A DNA stretch of 14,437 nucleotides from Bacillota bacterium (GCA_023431385.1 JAEYWA010000185.1:1-14437); one strand, 5' to 3'; counted from the stretch's first letter, positions 1-8,614 are shown. Numbers and translations: made by a program. Notes: generated by a model not told the origin, from the sequence alone.

Positions 1-2486
1 GTCAGTACAACAGGGGTGACAGACCACAGGGCCAGTATAACAGACCACAAGGAGACAGACCGCAAGGTCAGTAAAACAGTGGTGACAGACCACAAGGCCA
101 GTATAACAGGCCACAGGGGGACAGACCACAGGGCCAGTATGACAGACCACAGGGTCAGTATAACAGACCACAAGGCGACAGACCACAGGGTCAGTACAAC
201 AGGGGTGACAGACCACAGGGCCAGTATAACAGACCACAAGGCGACAGACCGCAAGGTCAGTACAACAGGGGGGACAGACCACAGGGCCAGTATAACAGAC
301 CGCAAGGTGACAGACCGCAGGGTCAGTACAATAGAGGTGACAGGCCACAAGGCCAGTATAACAGACCACAAGGTGATAGACCTCAAGGTCAGTATAGACA
401 ACAAGGTTTGGACATTCCAAAACCGGATGTCACTGTTGCTCAGGAACAATCCGATTCATTGAGAAATGAAGCGAGAAGGGAATTCCAGAGCAAGGATATT
501 GATAAGAATTTCAAGAGAGAAGAAAAACAGAAAAAAGAGGCACCTAAGGTTTCAGCCGATAAAAAACAGAAGTTTAAGCCACAGAAGATTGTTATCGAAA
601 AGAAGGGTGTTTCAGAAATACTCAATGAAGATTATATATTTGATGAATTCTACAGTGATGATGGTAAGAAGAAAAGGCTACCAAGAAACAAGAAGGAAAA
701 GGTACAGGAAAAGTATATTCCGCCAAAGGCAGTTCTTACTTCAATAACAATACCAGATTCACTTACTGTTAAAGAACTAGCTGAATCATTGAAGAAAACA
801 TCAACTGAAATTATTAAGAAGTTGATGAATTATGGAGTAATGGCTACATTAAACAATGATGTTGATTTCGAGACAGCAACTATTATTGCTGAAGAATTCG
901 GAGTTAAGACTGAGAAAGCTGTTCAGGTCAGTGAGGAAGATATCCTCTTTGATGATGTTGAAACTGTGGATGAGACTAAGTTGCAGCCAAGGCCACCTGT
1001 AGTTGTTGTTATGGGTCATGTTGACCATGGTAAAACATCATTGCTGGATGCTATAAGAAGCGCTCACGTTATTGACAGCGAAGCAGGCGGAATAACCCAG
1101 CACATAGGTGCTTATACAGTAAAAGCAAATGACAGAGCTATTACCTTCCTGGATACACCAGGTCACGAAGCGTTTACAGCTATGCGTGCCAGAGGTGCTC
1201 AGGTTACTGATATCGCAATACTTGTTGTTGCCGCAGATGATGGAGTAATGCCTCAGACAATAGAGGCAATAAACCATGCCAAAGCAGCAAATGTATCAAT
1301 AATTGTTGCTATAAATAAGATTGATAAACCGGGAGCAAATCCTGATAAGGTGAAACAGGAACTTACCGAATATGGTATCGTTGCAGAAGAATGGGGCGGA
1401 GACGCGATAATGGTTCCGGTATCTGCAAAGAAGAGAGAGAATATAGACCAATTACTTGAAATGGTGCTTTTAGCTGCTGACATGCTTGAATTAAAAGCAG
1501 ATCCTGACAGACAGGCAAAGGGTACAATCATAGAAGCAAAACTTGATAAAGAAAGAGGACCAGTTGCTACAGTTCTTGTTCAAAGAGGAACTCTAAAAAC
1601 TGGTGACTCAATATTAGCTGGTTCTGCCTTTGGTAGAATCAAGGCAATGACAAGTGACAAGGGTTACAGTATAAAAAATGCAGGTCCTTCAATGCCTGTT
1701 GAAATCCTTGGTATGAATGAAGTTCCTGAAGCCGGCGAAGTATTTTACGCCGTAACAGATGAGAAGGTTGCCAAACAGCTGGTTGAAAAAAGAAAGTTCA
1801 AGCAGAAAGAGCAACAGTTCAAGTCCACTGCAAAAGTTACACTTGAAGATTTGTTTACACAGATTAAAGAGGGTAAGGTTAAGGATTTGAATGTTATCAT
1901 CAAAGCCGATGTACAGGGTTCTGTAGAAGCTGTTAAACAATCTCTTGAAAAGCTTAGCAATGATGAAGTAAGAGTTAGGACAATTCATGGTGCTGTTGGA
2001 GCCATAACCGAATCTGATGTTACGCTTGCGCAGGTTTCTAATGCTATAATCATCGGGTTTAACGTCAGACCTGGTGCTAATGTAACTGAAGCAGCGAAGA
2101 ACGCAGAAGTCGACATGAGAATGTATAGTGTTATTTATAAGGCTATAGAAGATGTCCAGGCGGCTATGAAGGGTATGCTCGAGCCAACTTATAAAGAGGT
2201 TGTACTGGGCCATATTGAAATAAGACAGATATTCAAGGTTTCCGGAATAGGAACCATTGGCGGTGCTTATGTAACTGACGGTAAGGTTCAGAGAAATTCA
2301 GAGGTCAGAGTTGTAAGAGAAGGTATCGTAATTCATGAGGGAAAACTTGCGTCTCTTAAGAGATTTAAAGATGATGCGAAGGAAGTTGCAGCCGGATTTG
2401 AATGTGGTGTATCTATTGAACGCTTTAACGATATTAAGGAAGGCGACGTTATTGAAGCCTTTGTTATGGAAGAAGTAAAGAGATAA
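1..2486 (+). CDS. infB: Translation initiation factor IF-2, 5'-partial, with an in-frame stop in its N-terminal repeats
   Basis: IF-2 is the GTPase that brings initiator fMet-tRNA to the 30S subunit and promotes 50S joining. The reading frame (codons from base 3) enters from outside the window. It opens with a repetitive Gln/Arg/Gly/Asp/Pro/Tyr/Asn-rich segment (3-389), then a Lys/Glu-rich charged linker, then an IF2_N domain (about 735-905). The GTPase domain follows with G1 GHVDHGKT (1014-1037), G2 GGITQHIG, G3 DTPGHE, G4 NKID and G5 SAKK. Domains II, III and IV run to the TAA at 2484-2486. The core is intact and confidently IF-2. TAA at 72-74 interrupts the frame in repeat 2. No in-frame ATG, GTG or TTG lies between it and the TTG at 408, which lacks a well-spaced Shine-Dalgarno sequence. 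Either the base is a sequence error, or the N-terminal part is lost and an internal start is used. rbfA follows after a hairpin. Confidence 0.95.
3..389 (+). repeat. Tandem 66-bp repeats encoding the IF-2 N-terminal extension
   Basis: Six adjoining units start at 3, 69, 135, 192, 258 and 324. Five are 66 bp; the third is 57 bp because it lacks the three codons for Asn-Arg-Gly. Each full unit encodes a 10-residue block QYNRGDRPQG and then a 12-residue block QYNRPQGDRPQG, so the array is also a nested repeat of QYNR and DRPQG elements. Differences between units are mostly synonymous third-base changes (CCA/CCG, CAA/CAG, GGT/GGC), which suggests selection on the protein. The array probably extends upstream of the window. 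The segment is predicted to be disordered, and the Arg/Tyr/Gln/Gly make-up resembles low-complexity RNA-binding tails (inference). Confidence 0.95.
72..74 (+). other. In-frame TAA stop within the infB repeat region
   Basis: Repeat 2 reads CAG TAA AAC AGT GGT GAC where repeats 1, 4 and 5 read CAG TAC AAC AGG GGN GAC. Two changes lie six bases apart (C to A at 74, G to T at 80); the first makes a stop and the second changes Arg to Ser. The frame is otherwise open from base 3 to 2486. Whether this is a real nonsense mutation or a read or assembly error in a repeat cannot be decided from the sequence. Confidence 0.9.
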
Positions 2487-2505
2487 GAGCATTTAAGTAT
2501 TTTGG

Positions 2506-2543
2506 AATAGGTTGAAGTGGATTAAATTCCAATTCAACCTATT
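2506..2543 (+). terminator. Hairpin after infB, possible weak terminator or processing site
   Basis: A perfect 11-bp inverted repeat pairs AATAGGTTGAA (2506-2516) with TTCAACCTATT (2533-2543). Inside it, TGGA and TCCA can add four more pairs after one mismatch. The 3' side continues TTGTGCATTTAT and has no clean U run, so it may be a partial attenuator or an RNA-processing or stability hairpin between infB and rbfA. Confidence 0.5.
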
Positions 2544-2626
2544 TGTGCATTTATAATCTTTAGTGGTTGGTAATACTATTTATATCTCATATCTCAATAT
2601 TTGTTGAAGATTAATTTATGAAATGT

Positions 2627-2631
2627 GGAGG
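2627..2631 (+). promoter_or_regulatory. Ribosome binding site of rbfA
   Basis: GGAGG lies 9 bases before the ATG at 2641. It excludes the in-frame ATG at 2623, which would sit upstream of this site. Confidence 0.85.
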
Positions 2632-2640
2632 ATAGATTTT

Positions 2641-2994
2641 ATGGCTGATAGAATAGTCAGGATTTCTGAAGAGGTAAAGAAGGAAATAAGCAGCATAATT
2701 CAAAATGACCTGAAGGACCCCAGACTTCCAAATATGGTTAGTATTATATCCTGCAATGTTACAAAGGATTTAAGATATGCAAAGGTATATATAAGCGTTT
2801 TAGGTGATAATGAGCAAAAGAAGAATGCTATAAGCGCCTTAAAAAGTGCTGCAGGATATATCAGACGCGAGCTTGGACATAGGCTGCAACTAAGATATAC
2901 TCCTGAGATACATTTTGAGCTGGACACATCTATTGAACATGGAATTTATATCAACAAGCTGCTGGATGATGCTAAGAAGGAATTTGGGGAATAG
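2641..2994 (+). CDS. rbfA: 30S ribosome-binding factor RbfA
   Basis: RbfA is a small KH-fold protein that binds the 30S subunit near the 5' end helix of 16S rRNA and is needed for late 30S maturation and cold adaptation. The product is 117 residues, a normal length. It opens MADRIVRISEEVKKEISSII, followed by the family-typical DPRLP segment (about residues 27-31), the VTKDLRYAKVYISVLG strand region, and the C-terminal IHFELDTSIEHGIYINKLLD stretch that characterises RbfA. The ATG at 2641 is chosen over the in-frame ATG at 2623 because GGAGG at 2627-2631 is correctly spaced for it. It sits between infB and a DHH phosphoesterase gene, the standard order in Bacillota, and is probably co-transcribed with them. 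Confidence 0.96.
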   Translation: MADRIVRISEEVKKEISSIIQNDLKDPRLPNMVSIISCNVTKDLRYAKVYISVLGDNEQKKNAISALKSAAGYIRRELGHRLQLRYTPEIHFELDTSIEHGIYINKLLDDAKKEFGE

Positions 2995-3042
2995 ATTATA
3001 CAATGAAGTTTCTAAATAATTGAATTTTGTCATACATGAAAC

Positions 3043-3047
3043 GGAGG
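3043..3047 (+). promoter_or_regulatory. Ribosome binding site of nrnA
   Basis: GGAGG, followed by G and AAAA, precedes the ATG at 3053 by five bases. It excludes the in-frame TTG at 3020 as the start. Confidence 0.8.
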
Positions 3048-3052
3048 GAAAA

Positions 3053-4006
3053 ATGGATAGGGAAATAGTCAAACTTATAGCTGAAGCAGGGGGAGTTGCA
3101 ATTTTCCCGCATGTTTCAGCGGATGGAGATGCTATAGGGTCATCTTTGGCACTGGCTCTTGCATTGAAAAATGCCGGTAAAAAAGCGGTAGTATATATTG
3201 ATGAGAATATCCCTGCAGTTTACAGGTTCTTATCAGGTAATGAACTTACATGTTTCTACGACCCTCAGGATGAGGTAATGGATGTAAATATCGCTTTGGA
3301 CACCGGTGATGTAGGAAGGCTGGGAACCAGGGGAGAGGCCTTTTTTAAGGCTCCCTGTACAATAAATATCGATCATCATGTTACAAATACAAAGTTTGCG
3401 TTATATAATTTTGTTGACGTCGAGTCAGCTTCTACAGGTGAAATCGTATATACCTTGTTGAAAAAGTTAATATATCCTATTGACAGGGATATGGCTGCTT
3501 GTTTATATACAGCTATTTCAACCGATACGGGCGGATTTAAATACAGTAATACAACGGCTGAGACACATAAAATAGCCGCAGAGCTCTTAGCAACAGGATT
3601 AGATATCGGAGAACTATCTCAAAGAATTTTTGACAATACAACATATACAAAACTTAAGCTCACACAAAAAGCAATAGAAAAACTGGAACTTTACGAGGGC
3701 TGCAGGCTTGCTGTAGTTGTTATTTCACAGGCCGACTTACAGTCTACCGGTGCCAGTGACGAGGATTGTGATGGTATTGTCAATATAGGTAGATCGATTG
3801 AAGGAGTAGAAGTTTCTCTCCTCGTAAAAGAAAAAAATGCTGACGAGGTACGAATTAATTTGAGATCCAAAACCTATGTTGATGTATCAGAAATTGCTGC
3901 AGCTTTTGGTGGCGGAGGTCACAAGAGGGCAGCTGGATGCACTGTCAAGGGTCCTTTACAGGAGGTTAAGGATAGATTAACCACAGCTGTTAAAGAGAAA
4001 CTGTAA
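3053..4006 (+). CDS. nrnA: DHH-family phosphoesterase, NrnA-like oligoribonuclease / pAp phosphatase
   Basis: Enzymes of this family degrade short RNA oligonucleotides and often 3'-phosphoadenosine 5'-phosphate; some members hydrolyse cyclic-dinucleotide products such as pApA. The protein is 317 residues. The DHH domain shows metal-binding motif I, HVSADGDAIGSS (H20, D24, D26), motif II ALDTGD (D83), the name-giving DHH at 107-109, and a later DTGGFKYS motif. The C-terminal DHHA1 domain carries the substrate-binding GGGGHKRAAG (286-295). Motif I has Ala in place of the usual Pro before DGD, while the metal ligands are intact. The ATG at 3053 has a close GGAGG. Its place between rbfA and truB is the conserved operon position. 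The family is certain, but the substrate (nanoRNA, pAp or pApA) cannot be read from sequence alone. Confidence 0.93.
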   Translation: MDREIVKLIAEAGGVAIFPHVSADGDAIGSSLALALALKNAGKKAVVYIDENIPAVYRFLSGNELTCFYDPQDEVMDVNIALDTGDVGRLGTRGEAFFKAPCTINIDHHVTNTKFALYNFVDVESASTGEIVYTLLKKLIYPIDRDMAACLYTAISTDTGGFKYSNTTAETHKIAAELLATGLDIGELSQRIFDNTTYTKLKLTQKAIEKLELYEGCRLAVVVISQADLQSTGASDEDCDGIVNIGRSIEGVEVSLLVKEKNADEVRINLRSKTYVDVSEIAAAFGGGGHKRAAGCTVKGPLQEVKDRLTTAVKEKL

Positions 4007-4171
4007 TAGATGTAATGTTTTTATAAAAAAGTAATACTAAAGGTTAGTCTTCCAAACTGAACCTTCGGATTTATGGCTGTGCGAAATATTCAAAGTATCT
4101 ATAAATACCAGACAAATTTCATTACATTTTATTGTCGCCAAGCGGCTTATGGAGGTTATAATTAGGAAAAT

Positions 4172-5119
4172 ATGAATGGAATAATAAATGTACTTAAGCC
4201 TGCCGGTATGACTTCCTTTGATGTAGTAGGCTTTCTCAGAAGGGCCGTGGGTCAGAAAAAAATAGGCCACACTGGAACTCTGGATCCATCGGCAGTTGGA
4301 GTATTACCTATCTGTCTTGGAAATGCAACCAGGGCAATAGAATTTATAATTGATAAAGATAAGGTTTACCGCGCGGAGCTTACACTGGGTTCAGCAACTG
4401 ATACACAGGATTCCTCCGGGAACGTGATATATTCACATGAAATTGAAGCAGACAACAAAAAAATTGCTGATACCATACTGAGTTTTATAGGTGAAATTGA
4501 CCAGCTGCCGCCTATGTATTCGGCAATAAAAATCGAAGGTAAAAAGCTGTATGAACTGGCCAGGCAAGGTGAAACAGTTGAGCGGCAGCCGAGGAAAATC
4601 AAAATTTATGACATAAAAATTATCAGAATATGGGAAGAGCAGGCTTACCTGCCAGGAACTACATACAAGGAATTTTCAGATAAGAGGTCGGTCAAAAAAG
4701 CTCTTTTTGAGGTTCATTGTTCAAAGGGGACCTATATAAGGACTCTATGCCATGACATTGGTGAGAAACTTGGTTGCGGCGGGCATATGTCTTTTCTTGT
4801 AAGAACAAGAGCTGGAAGATACAGCCTGGAAACGGCATTAACCCTTGAAGAAATCAAAGTTTTAGCTGAAGCTGAACAGCTTGAGCAGAAATTAGTACCG
4901 GTGGAGACAGTATTTGAAGAACTTAACATAATACAGCTCCAGGAGAAGGATACTTTTAAGTATATTAATGGTGTATGGCTCCAAATAAATAATTTAAATT
5001 ATGACTCCAACACCTTTGTCAGGGTATATGATAGTAATAGTATTTTTTTAGGTATAGGTGAAATATTTAATAATGGTGAAGCCAGGTACCTTAAATCAAA
5101 GAAGTTTTTTAAAGAGTAG
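4172..5119 (+). CDS. truB: tRNA pseudouridine(55) synthase TruB
   Basis: TruB isomerises U55 to pseudouridine in the T-psi-C loop of nearly all tRNAs and also aids tRNA folding. The 315-residue product has the N-terminal INVLKPAGMTSFDVV segment, the catalytic motif GHTGTLDPSAVGVLP with nucleophile Asp38, the PPMYSAIKIEGKKLYELAR segment (113-131), and KGTYIRTL (185-192) with RTRAGRYS downstream. Compared with typical TruB there is an insertion-like stretch of about 20 residues (154-176, Trp/Tyr/Lys-rich) just before the strand leading to CSKGTYIRTL. An in-frame TAG at 4163 restricts the start to the ATG at 4172. The ribosome binding site is odd: GGAGG (4151-4155) is 16 bases away, while AGGA (4164-4167) is only 4 away. 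Confidence 0.96.
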   Translation: MNGIINVLKPAGMTSFDVVGFLRRAVGQKKIGHTGTLDPSAVGVLPICLGNATRAIEFIIDKDKVYRAELTLGSATDTQDSSGNVIYSHEIEADNKKIADTILSFIGEIDQLPPMYSAIKIEGKKLYELARQGETVERQPRKIKIYDIKIIRIWEEQAYLPGTTYKEFSDKRSVKKALFEVHCSKGTYIRTLCHDIGEKLGCGGHMSFLVRTRAGRYSLETALTLEEIKVLAEAEQLEQKLVPVETVFEELNIIQLQEKDTFKYINGVWLQINNLNYDSNTFVRVYDSNSIFLGIGEIFNNGEARYLKSKKFFKE

Positions 5120-5180
5120 TGAAAGTAGCTTAAAATGCAGATCGAACATAAAATACGGCTTAAAACCGCTATGGGTGCAA

Positions 5181-5214
5181 AAGCCACCTGAAGTGTCAAG
5201 CCACCTAAAGTGGC
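5181..5214 (+). repeat. Two exactly adjoining 17-bp repeats forming hairpins before ribF
   Basis: Copy 1 (5181-5197) AAGCCACCTGAAGTGTC is followed without a gap by copy 2 (5198-5214) AAGCCACCTAAAGTGGC, with two differences. Copy 2 folds into a perfect 5-bp hairpin (GCCAC/GTGGC, loop CTAAA); copy 1 folds the same way with one mismatch. The second hairpin ends three bases before the AGGAGG (5218-5222) of ribF, so it could influence ribosome access. ACCT within copy 2 could also pair with AGGT of the binding site. A regulatory role is inference only. Confidence 0.65.
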
Positions 5215-5227
5215 ATAGGAGGTTAAT

Positions 5228-6202
5228 ATGCAGGTAATTCATGCTAATGATAAAAAATACTTTAATACTAAAACAGGAGTCGGACTCGGTAATTTTGACG
5301 GATTACATATCGGACATATGGCTCTGATTAACACACTTATACGCGAAGCTCAGCTTAATAACCTGTCTTCAATAGTTTATACCTTTACAAAGCATACTGA
5401 GAATATAATAAGAAAAAAACTGATTACCCCACTTTTATTGACTGAACAGAAAAAAATAGAATTGCTTGGAGAAATTCATCTGGATCACCTTTATTTTGAT
5501 GAGTTTAATGAAGAATTCTCAAGACTTTCGCCTGAGGAATTTGTCAAAAAAATTTTAATTGATAAACTGAATATAAAGCTGGCAGTGGCAGGTTATGATT
5601 ACCGCTTCGGATATATGGGGGAGGGCGATGTTGACTTACTTAAGGAACTGGGTCAGAAGTATGGTTTCAGAGTGGTAGTAATCCCCGCAATCAAATGTGA
5701 CAATGAAGTTATCAGCAGTACAAGAATAAGGCAATGCATAATTAATGGTGAACTGGAAACTGCCTACAAGCTTTTGGGAAGAAATTATTCCATAACTGCG
5801 GAGGTTGTAAGCGGGAGAAGAATAGGAAATACCATAGGCTTTCCCACAGCTAATATTCATCCTGAAAGATACCTTGTGCTTCCTGCCAATGGTGTATATA
5901 TTACAAAAACACAGCTGGACGGAAAACTATATAACAGTATGACAAATGTAGGCTATAATCCTACTTTCGAGGATGTTAAGGAAAAAACTGTTGAAACGCA
6001 TATTATAGATTTTAATCAGGATATCTACGGTAAGAAAATTGAAGTATTCTTCCTTAAAAAAATCAGAGATGAAGCAAAGTTCAAAACAGTAGAACTTCTT
6101 AAGGAACAAATAGCAAAAGATATGACTGTAGCAAAAGAATATCTTGAAATTGAGGACGTAGTTTCAGAGTGTGATGGTAATGCTAACTCTGACCTGCGCT
6201 GA
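5228..6202 (+). CDS. ribF: Bifunctional riboflavin kinase / FAD synthetase RibF
   Basis: RibF phosphorylates riboflavin to FMN and then adenylylates FMN to FAD. The 324-residue protein has an N-terminal nucleotidyltransferase domain with GNFDGLHIGH (21-30, an HxGH-type ATP site), GYDYRFG (122-128) and ISSTRIR (162-168). The C-terminal kinase domain has GRRIGNTIGFPTANI (196-210), NGVYIT, NVGYNPTF (240-247) and the ETHI segment whose Glu257 is the likely kinase catalytic base. Both halves look functional. A strong AGGAGG lies just upstream of the ATG. It ends the truB-ribF block. In many Bacillota rpsO follows, but here hypF starts 21 bases after the stop, so ribF and hypF are probably on one transcript. 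Confidence 0.96.
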   Translation: MQVIHANDKKYFNTKTGVGLGNFDGLHIGHMALINTLIREAQLNNLSSIVYTFTKHTENIIRKKLITPLLLTEQKKIELLGEIHLDHLYFDEFNEEFSRLSPEEFVKKILIDKLNIKLAVAGYDYRFGYMGEGDVDLLKELGQKYGFRVVVIPAIKCDNEVISSTRIRQCIINGELETAYKLLGRNYSITAEVVSGRRIGNTIGFPTANIHPERYLVLPANGVYITKTQLDGKLYNSMTNVGYNPTFEDVKEKTVETHIIDFNQDIYGKKIEVFFLKKIRDEAKFKTVELLKEQIAKDMTVAKEYLEIEDVVSECDGNANSDLR

Positions 6203-6223
6203 AAGAGCAAGAAAGGGCAATTT

Positions 6224-8614
6224 ATGGAAAGGTACAGGATAATAATCACAGGTATAGTTCAGGGCGTGGGTTTCAGGCCCTTTATCTATAATCTTGCAAA
6301 AGATATGGGATTAGCCGGCTGGGTAGGTAATACCGACAGCAGTGTTGTAATAGAGATAGAAACGGAGGAGGCTACACTTTTAGGGTTTATCAAATCTATA
6401 GATTCACAGGCACCGGTTCTGTCAAAGATAGAAGCTGTAACTTACGAAGTATTGCCATTAATCGGTTTTAAGAATTTTGAAATAAAACATAGTGAAACTG
6501 TTTCAAAAGGACAGATATTTATTTCACCTGATGTTTGTACCTGCATTGATTGTATAAATGAACTGAAAAATCCCATGGACAGACGGTACAGGTATCCTTT
6601 TATCAACTGTACCAACTGCGGCCCGAGGTTTACTATCATAAAGGACATCCCCTATGACAGAGACAAAACTACCATGGGATGTTTTGAGATGTGCCATCTT
6701 TGCAGGCAGGAGTATGTCAATCCTGCCGACAGGAGATATCATGCTCAGCCCGTTTCCTGCCATGAATGTGGTCCGGTACTGCAAATTGCAGGTGAAACGG
6801 GACATATTGTATCGGCACTAAATAATAAAGAAAACTTGAGTGAGGTAAAATCAGGTCAGACGTATACTGAGCAGTGCCTTAATTATATTACAAAAATAAT
6901 AATATCAGGCAAAATAGCTGCCATAAAAGGTATCGGCGGTTATCATCTTGCCTGCAATGCACTGGATGAAAAGGCTGTAAAGAGACTTAGAAGCAGAAAA
7001 CACAGAGACGATAAGCCTTTTGCGCTCATGCTGAAAGATATGGAAACAGTAAAAAAGTACTGCTACATCAGTGAAAAGGAAAAACAGATACTAGAAGCTC
7101 CTTCTGCCCCCATTGTTTTGCTGAAGAGAAAGGAAGGGGTAGCGCTTCCTGATGAAATAGCACATTTAAACAATTACCTGGGAGTTATGCTTCCGTATAC
7201 CCCTATTCACCATATACTGTTCAGCCAAAGTGATTTCCCCGAAATACTGGTTATGACCAGCGGGAATATCAGCAGTGAACCAATTTTCTTCACGGATAAA
7301 GAAGCTGTAGAAGGGCTTGTTGGTATTGCAGATGCATTTTTAATTAATAATCGGAAAATTTATATAAGAACTGATGACTCTGTTACGAGAGTTTTCAAGG
7401 ATAGAGAATACATTATTAGAAGGTCTAGAGGCTATGTACCGAAGCCTATAAAACTGGATATTCAAAAATTGCTGGATATAACCGGTGCTGAAAGGATACC
7501 GTCTGTGCTGGCCTGCGGAGGAGAACTGAAAAATGTCTTCTGTCTGAATAAGGAGAATATGTTCTATCTCAGTCACCATATAGGCGACCTGGAAAATGAA
7601 AGCACCAACACTGCTTTTGTCCATGCCGTTGAACACTTTAAAAAGCTGTTCGAGATCGATCCGGAAATTATTGCCTTTGATATGCATCCTAACTATTTCT
7701 CAACTCAATACGGCCTTGAGCAGAAGACTGTATTTAAAACAAAGATACAGCATCATAAAGCTCATATTGCATCCTGTATGGCTGAAAATGAGCTCTCAGG
7801 AGATATTATCGGTGTATCCTTTGACGGTACGGGGTATGGGGAGGATGGCAAGATATGGGGAGGAGAATTTTTTAAGGGAGGATATTACGGCTTTGAACGT
7901 ACAGGCAGGCTGCAGTATGTTATGATGCCCGGCAGCGATTCTGCGGTAAAGCATCCCTGGAGAATGGCACTTGGATATTTGTATCTGGCTGATAGTTTAA
8001 ACTATATCGACTACAAGATATCAGGAGGAAGCACTCCAAATTATGGTTTACTGACTGAAATCAATTCCAGTGATATTGCTTTTACAATTAAAATGCTGGA
8101 GAAGAAACTAAACTGTCCTGAAACCTCCAGTATGGGAAGGCTTTTTGATGCTGTCTCTGCTTTGCTGAACATTAAGACCGACATAAGCTATGAAGGACAG
8201 GCTGCCATAGAATTGGAATATTACGCAAGGAATAGAGCTGCAAAGCCCTATGAGGTGACTATAGGCACCGATGAAGCAGGGGGCTTTGTGGTCAGGACAG
8301 ATATGGTAATAAGACAGCTGCTACAGGACATTGAAGCAGGCAGCAGCCTTGGACTTATTTCATCAAGGTTCCATGCCACTGTGGCTGATATAGTGCTGAA
8401 AGGCTGCATTTTTATCAGAGAGACAAGCTTACTTAACAGAGTAGTACTCAGCGGAGGAGTATTCCAGAACCTGACACTGTTGGCTATGAGCTTAGACCTG
8501 CTTGAGAAAAATGGTTTTCAGGTATTTACTCATTCACTGGTTCCTGCAAATGACGGGGGTATAGCTCTAGGACAGGCCATTATGGCCATAGCCGACAGTA
8601 TTGCCAAGAGTTGA
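6224..8614 (+). CDS. hypF: Carbamoyltransferase HypF, [NiFe]-hydrogenase maturation
   Basis: HypF converts carbamoyl phosphate and ATP to carbamoyl-AMP and passes the carbamoyl group to the C-terminal Cys of HypE, the first step in making the CN ligands of [NiFe]-hydrogenase. The 796-residue protein has all expected modules. The acylphosphatase domain has GIVQGVGFRPF with Arg18 and Asn36. Two zinc fingers follow (C107-x2-C110-x18-C129-x2-C132 and C157-x2-C160-x18-C179-x2-C182). A YrdC-like domain follows, with KGIGGYHLACNA and SRKHRDDKPFALM. The Kae1/carbamoyltransferase domain has HHKAH (510-514), FDGTGYG (533-539) and a C-terminal ANDGGIALGQA. The ATG follows a modest AAAGGG (6212-6217), 21 bases after ribF. 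Length and motifs are normal, with no sign of decay. Confidence 0.97.
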   Translation: MERYRIIITGIVQGVGFRPFIYNLAKDMGLAGWVGNTDSSVVIEIETEEATLLGFIKSIDSQAPVLSKIEAVTYEVLPLIGFKNFEIKHSETVSKGQIFISPDVCTCIDCINELKNPMDRRYRYPFINCTNCGPRFTIIKDIPYDRDKTTMGCFEMCHLCRQEYVNPADRRYHAQPVSCHECGPVLQIAGETGHIVSALNNKENLSEVKSGQTYTEQCLNYITKIIISGKIAAIKGIGGYHLACNALDEKAVKRLRSRKHRDDKPFALMLKDMETVKKYCYISEKEKQILEAPSAPIVLLKRKEGVALPDEIAHLNNYLGVMLPYTPIHHILFSQSDFPEILVMTSGNISSEPIFFTDKEAVEGLVGIADAFLINNRKIYIRTDDSVTRVFKDREYIIRRSRGYVPKPIKLDIQKLLDITGAERIPSVLACGGELKNVFCLNKENMFYLSHHIGDLENESTNTAFVHAVEHFKKLFEIDPEIIAFDMHPNYFSTQYGLEQKTVFKTKIQHHKAHIASCMAENELSGDIIGVSFDGTGYGEDGKIWGGEFFKGGYYGFERTGRLQYVMMPGSDSAVKHPWRMALGYLYLADSLNYIDYKISGGSTPNYGLLTEINSSDIAFTIKMLEKKLNCPETSSMGRLFDAVSALLNIKTDISYEGQAAIELEYYARNRAAKPYEVTIGTDEAGGFVVRTDMVIRQLLQDIEAGSSLGLISSRFHATVADIVLKGCIFIRETSLLNRVVLSGGVFQNLTLLAMSLDLLEKNGFQVFTHSLVPANDGGIALGQAIMAIADSIAKS

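Noticed and set aside
3..389. CRISPR-like array of direct repeats at the window start
   Set aside because: Units are contiguous without unique spacers, preserve a protein frame, and run into the infB coding sequence.
16..462. A 148-codon open frame rich in TDHRASITDHK repeats over the start of the window
   Set aside because: It is the other-frame shadow of the infB 66-bp repeats. Repeat periodicity in a multiple of three keeps the frame open, and the true frame continues into the IF-2 core.
1689..2213. A 174-codon open frame on the - strand inside infB
   Set aside because: It lies wholly within the well-supported IF-2 coding region, lacks recognisable domains, and reads as antisense to conserved codons.
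2552..2557. TATAAT downstream of infB as a promoter for rbfA
   Set aside because: The sequence matches a -10 box but no -35-like element is found about 17 bases upstream, and the region is AT-rich enough for chance matches.
4017..4028. TTTTTATAAAAA palindrome after nrnA as a terminator
   Set aside because: It has no G-C pairs and a minimal loop, so it cannot form a stable terminator hairpin.
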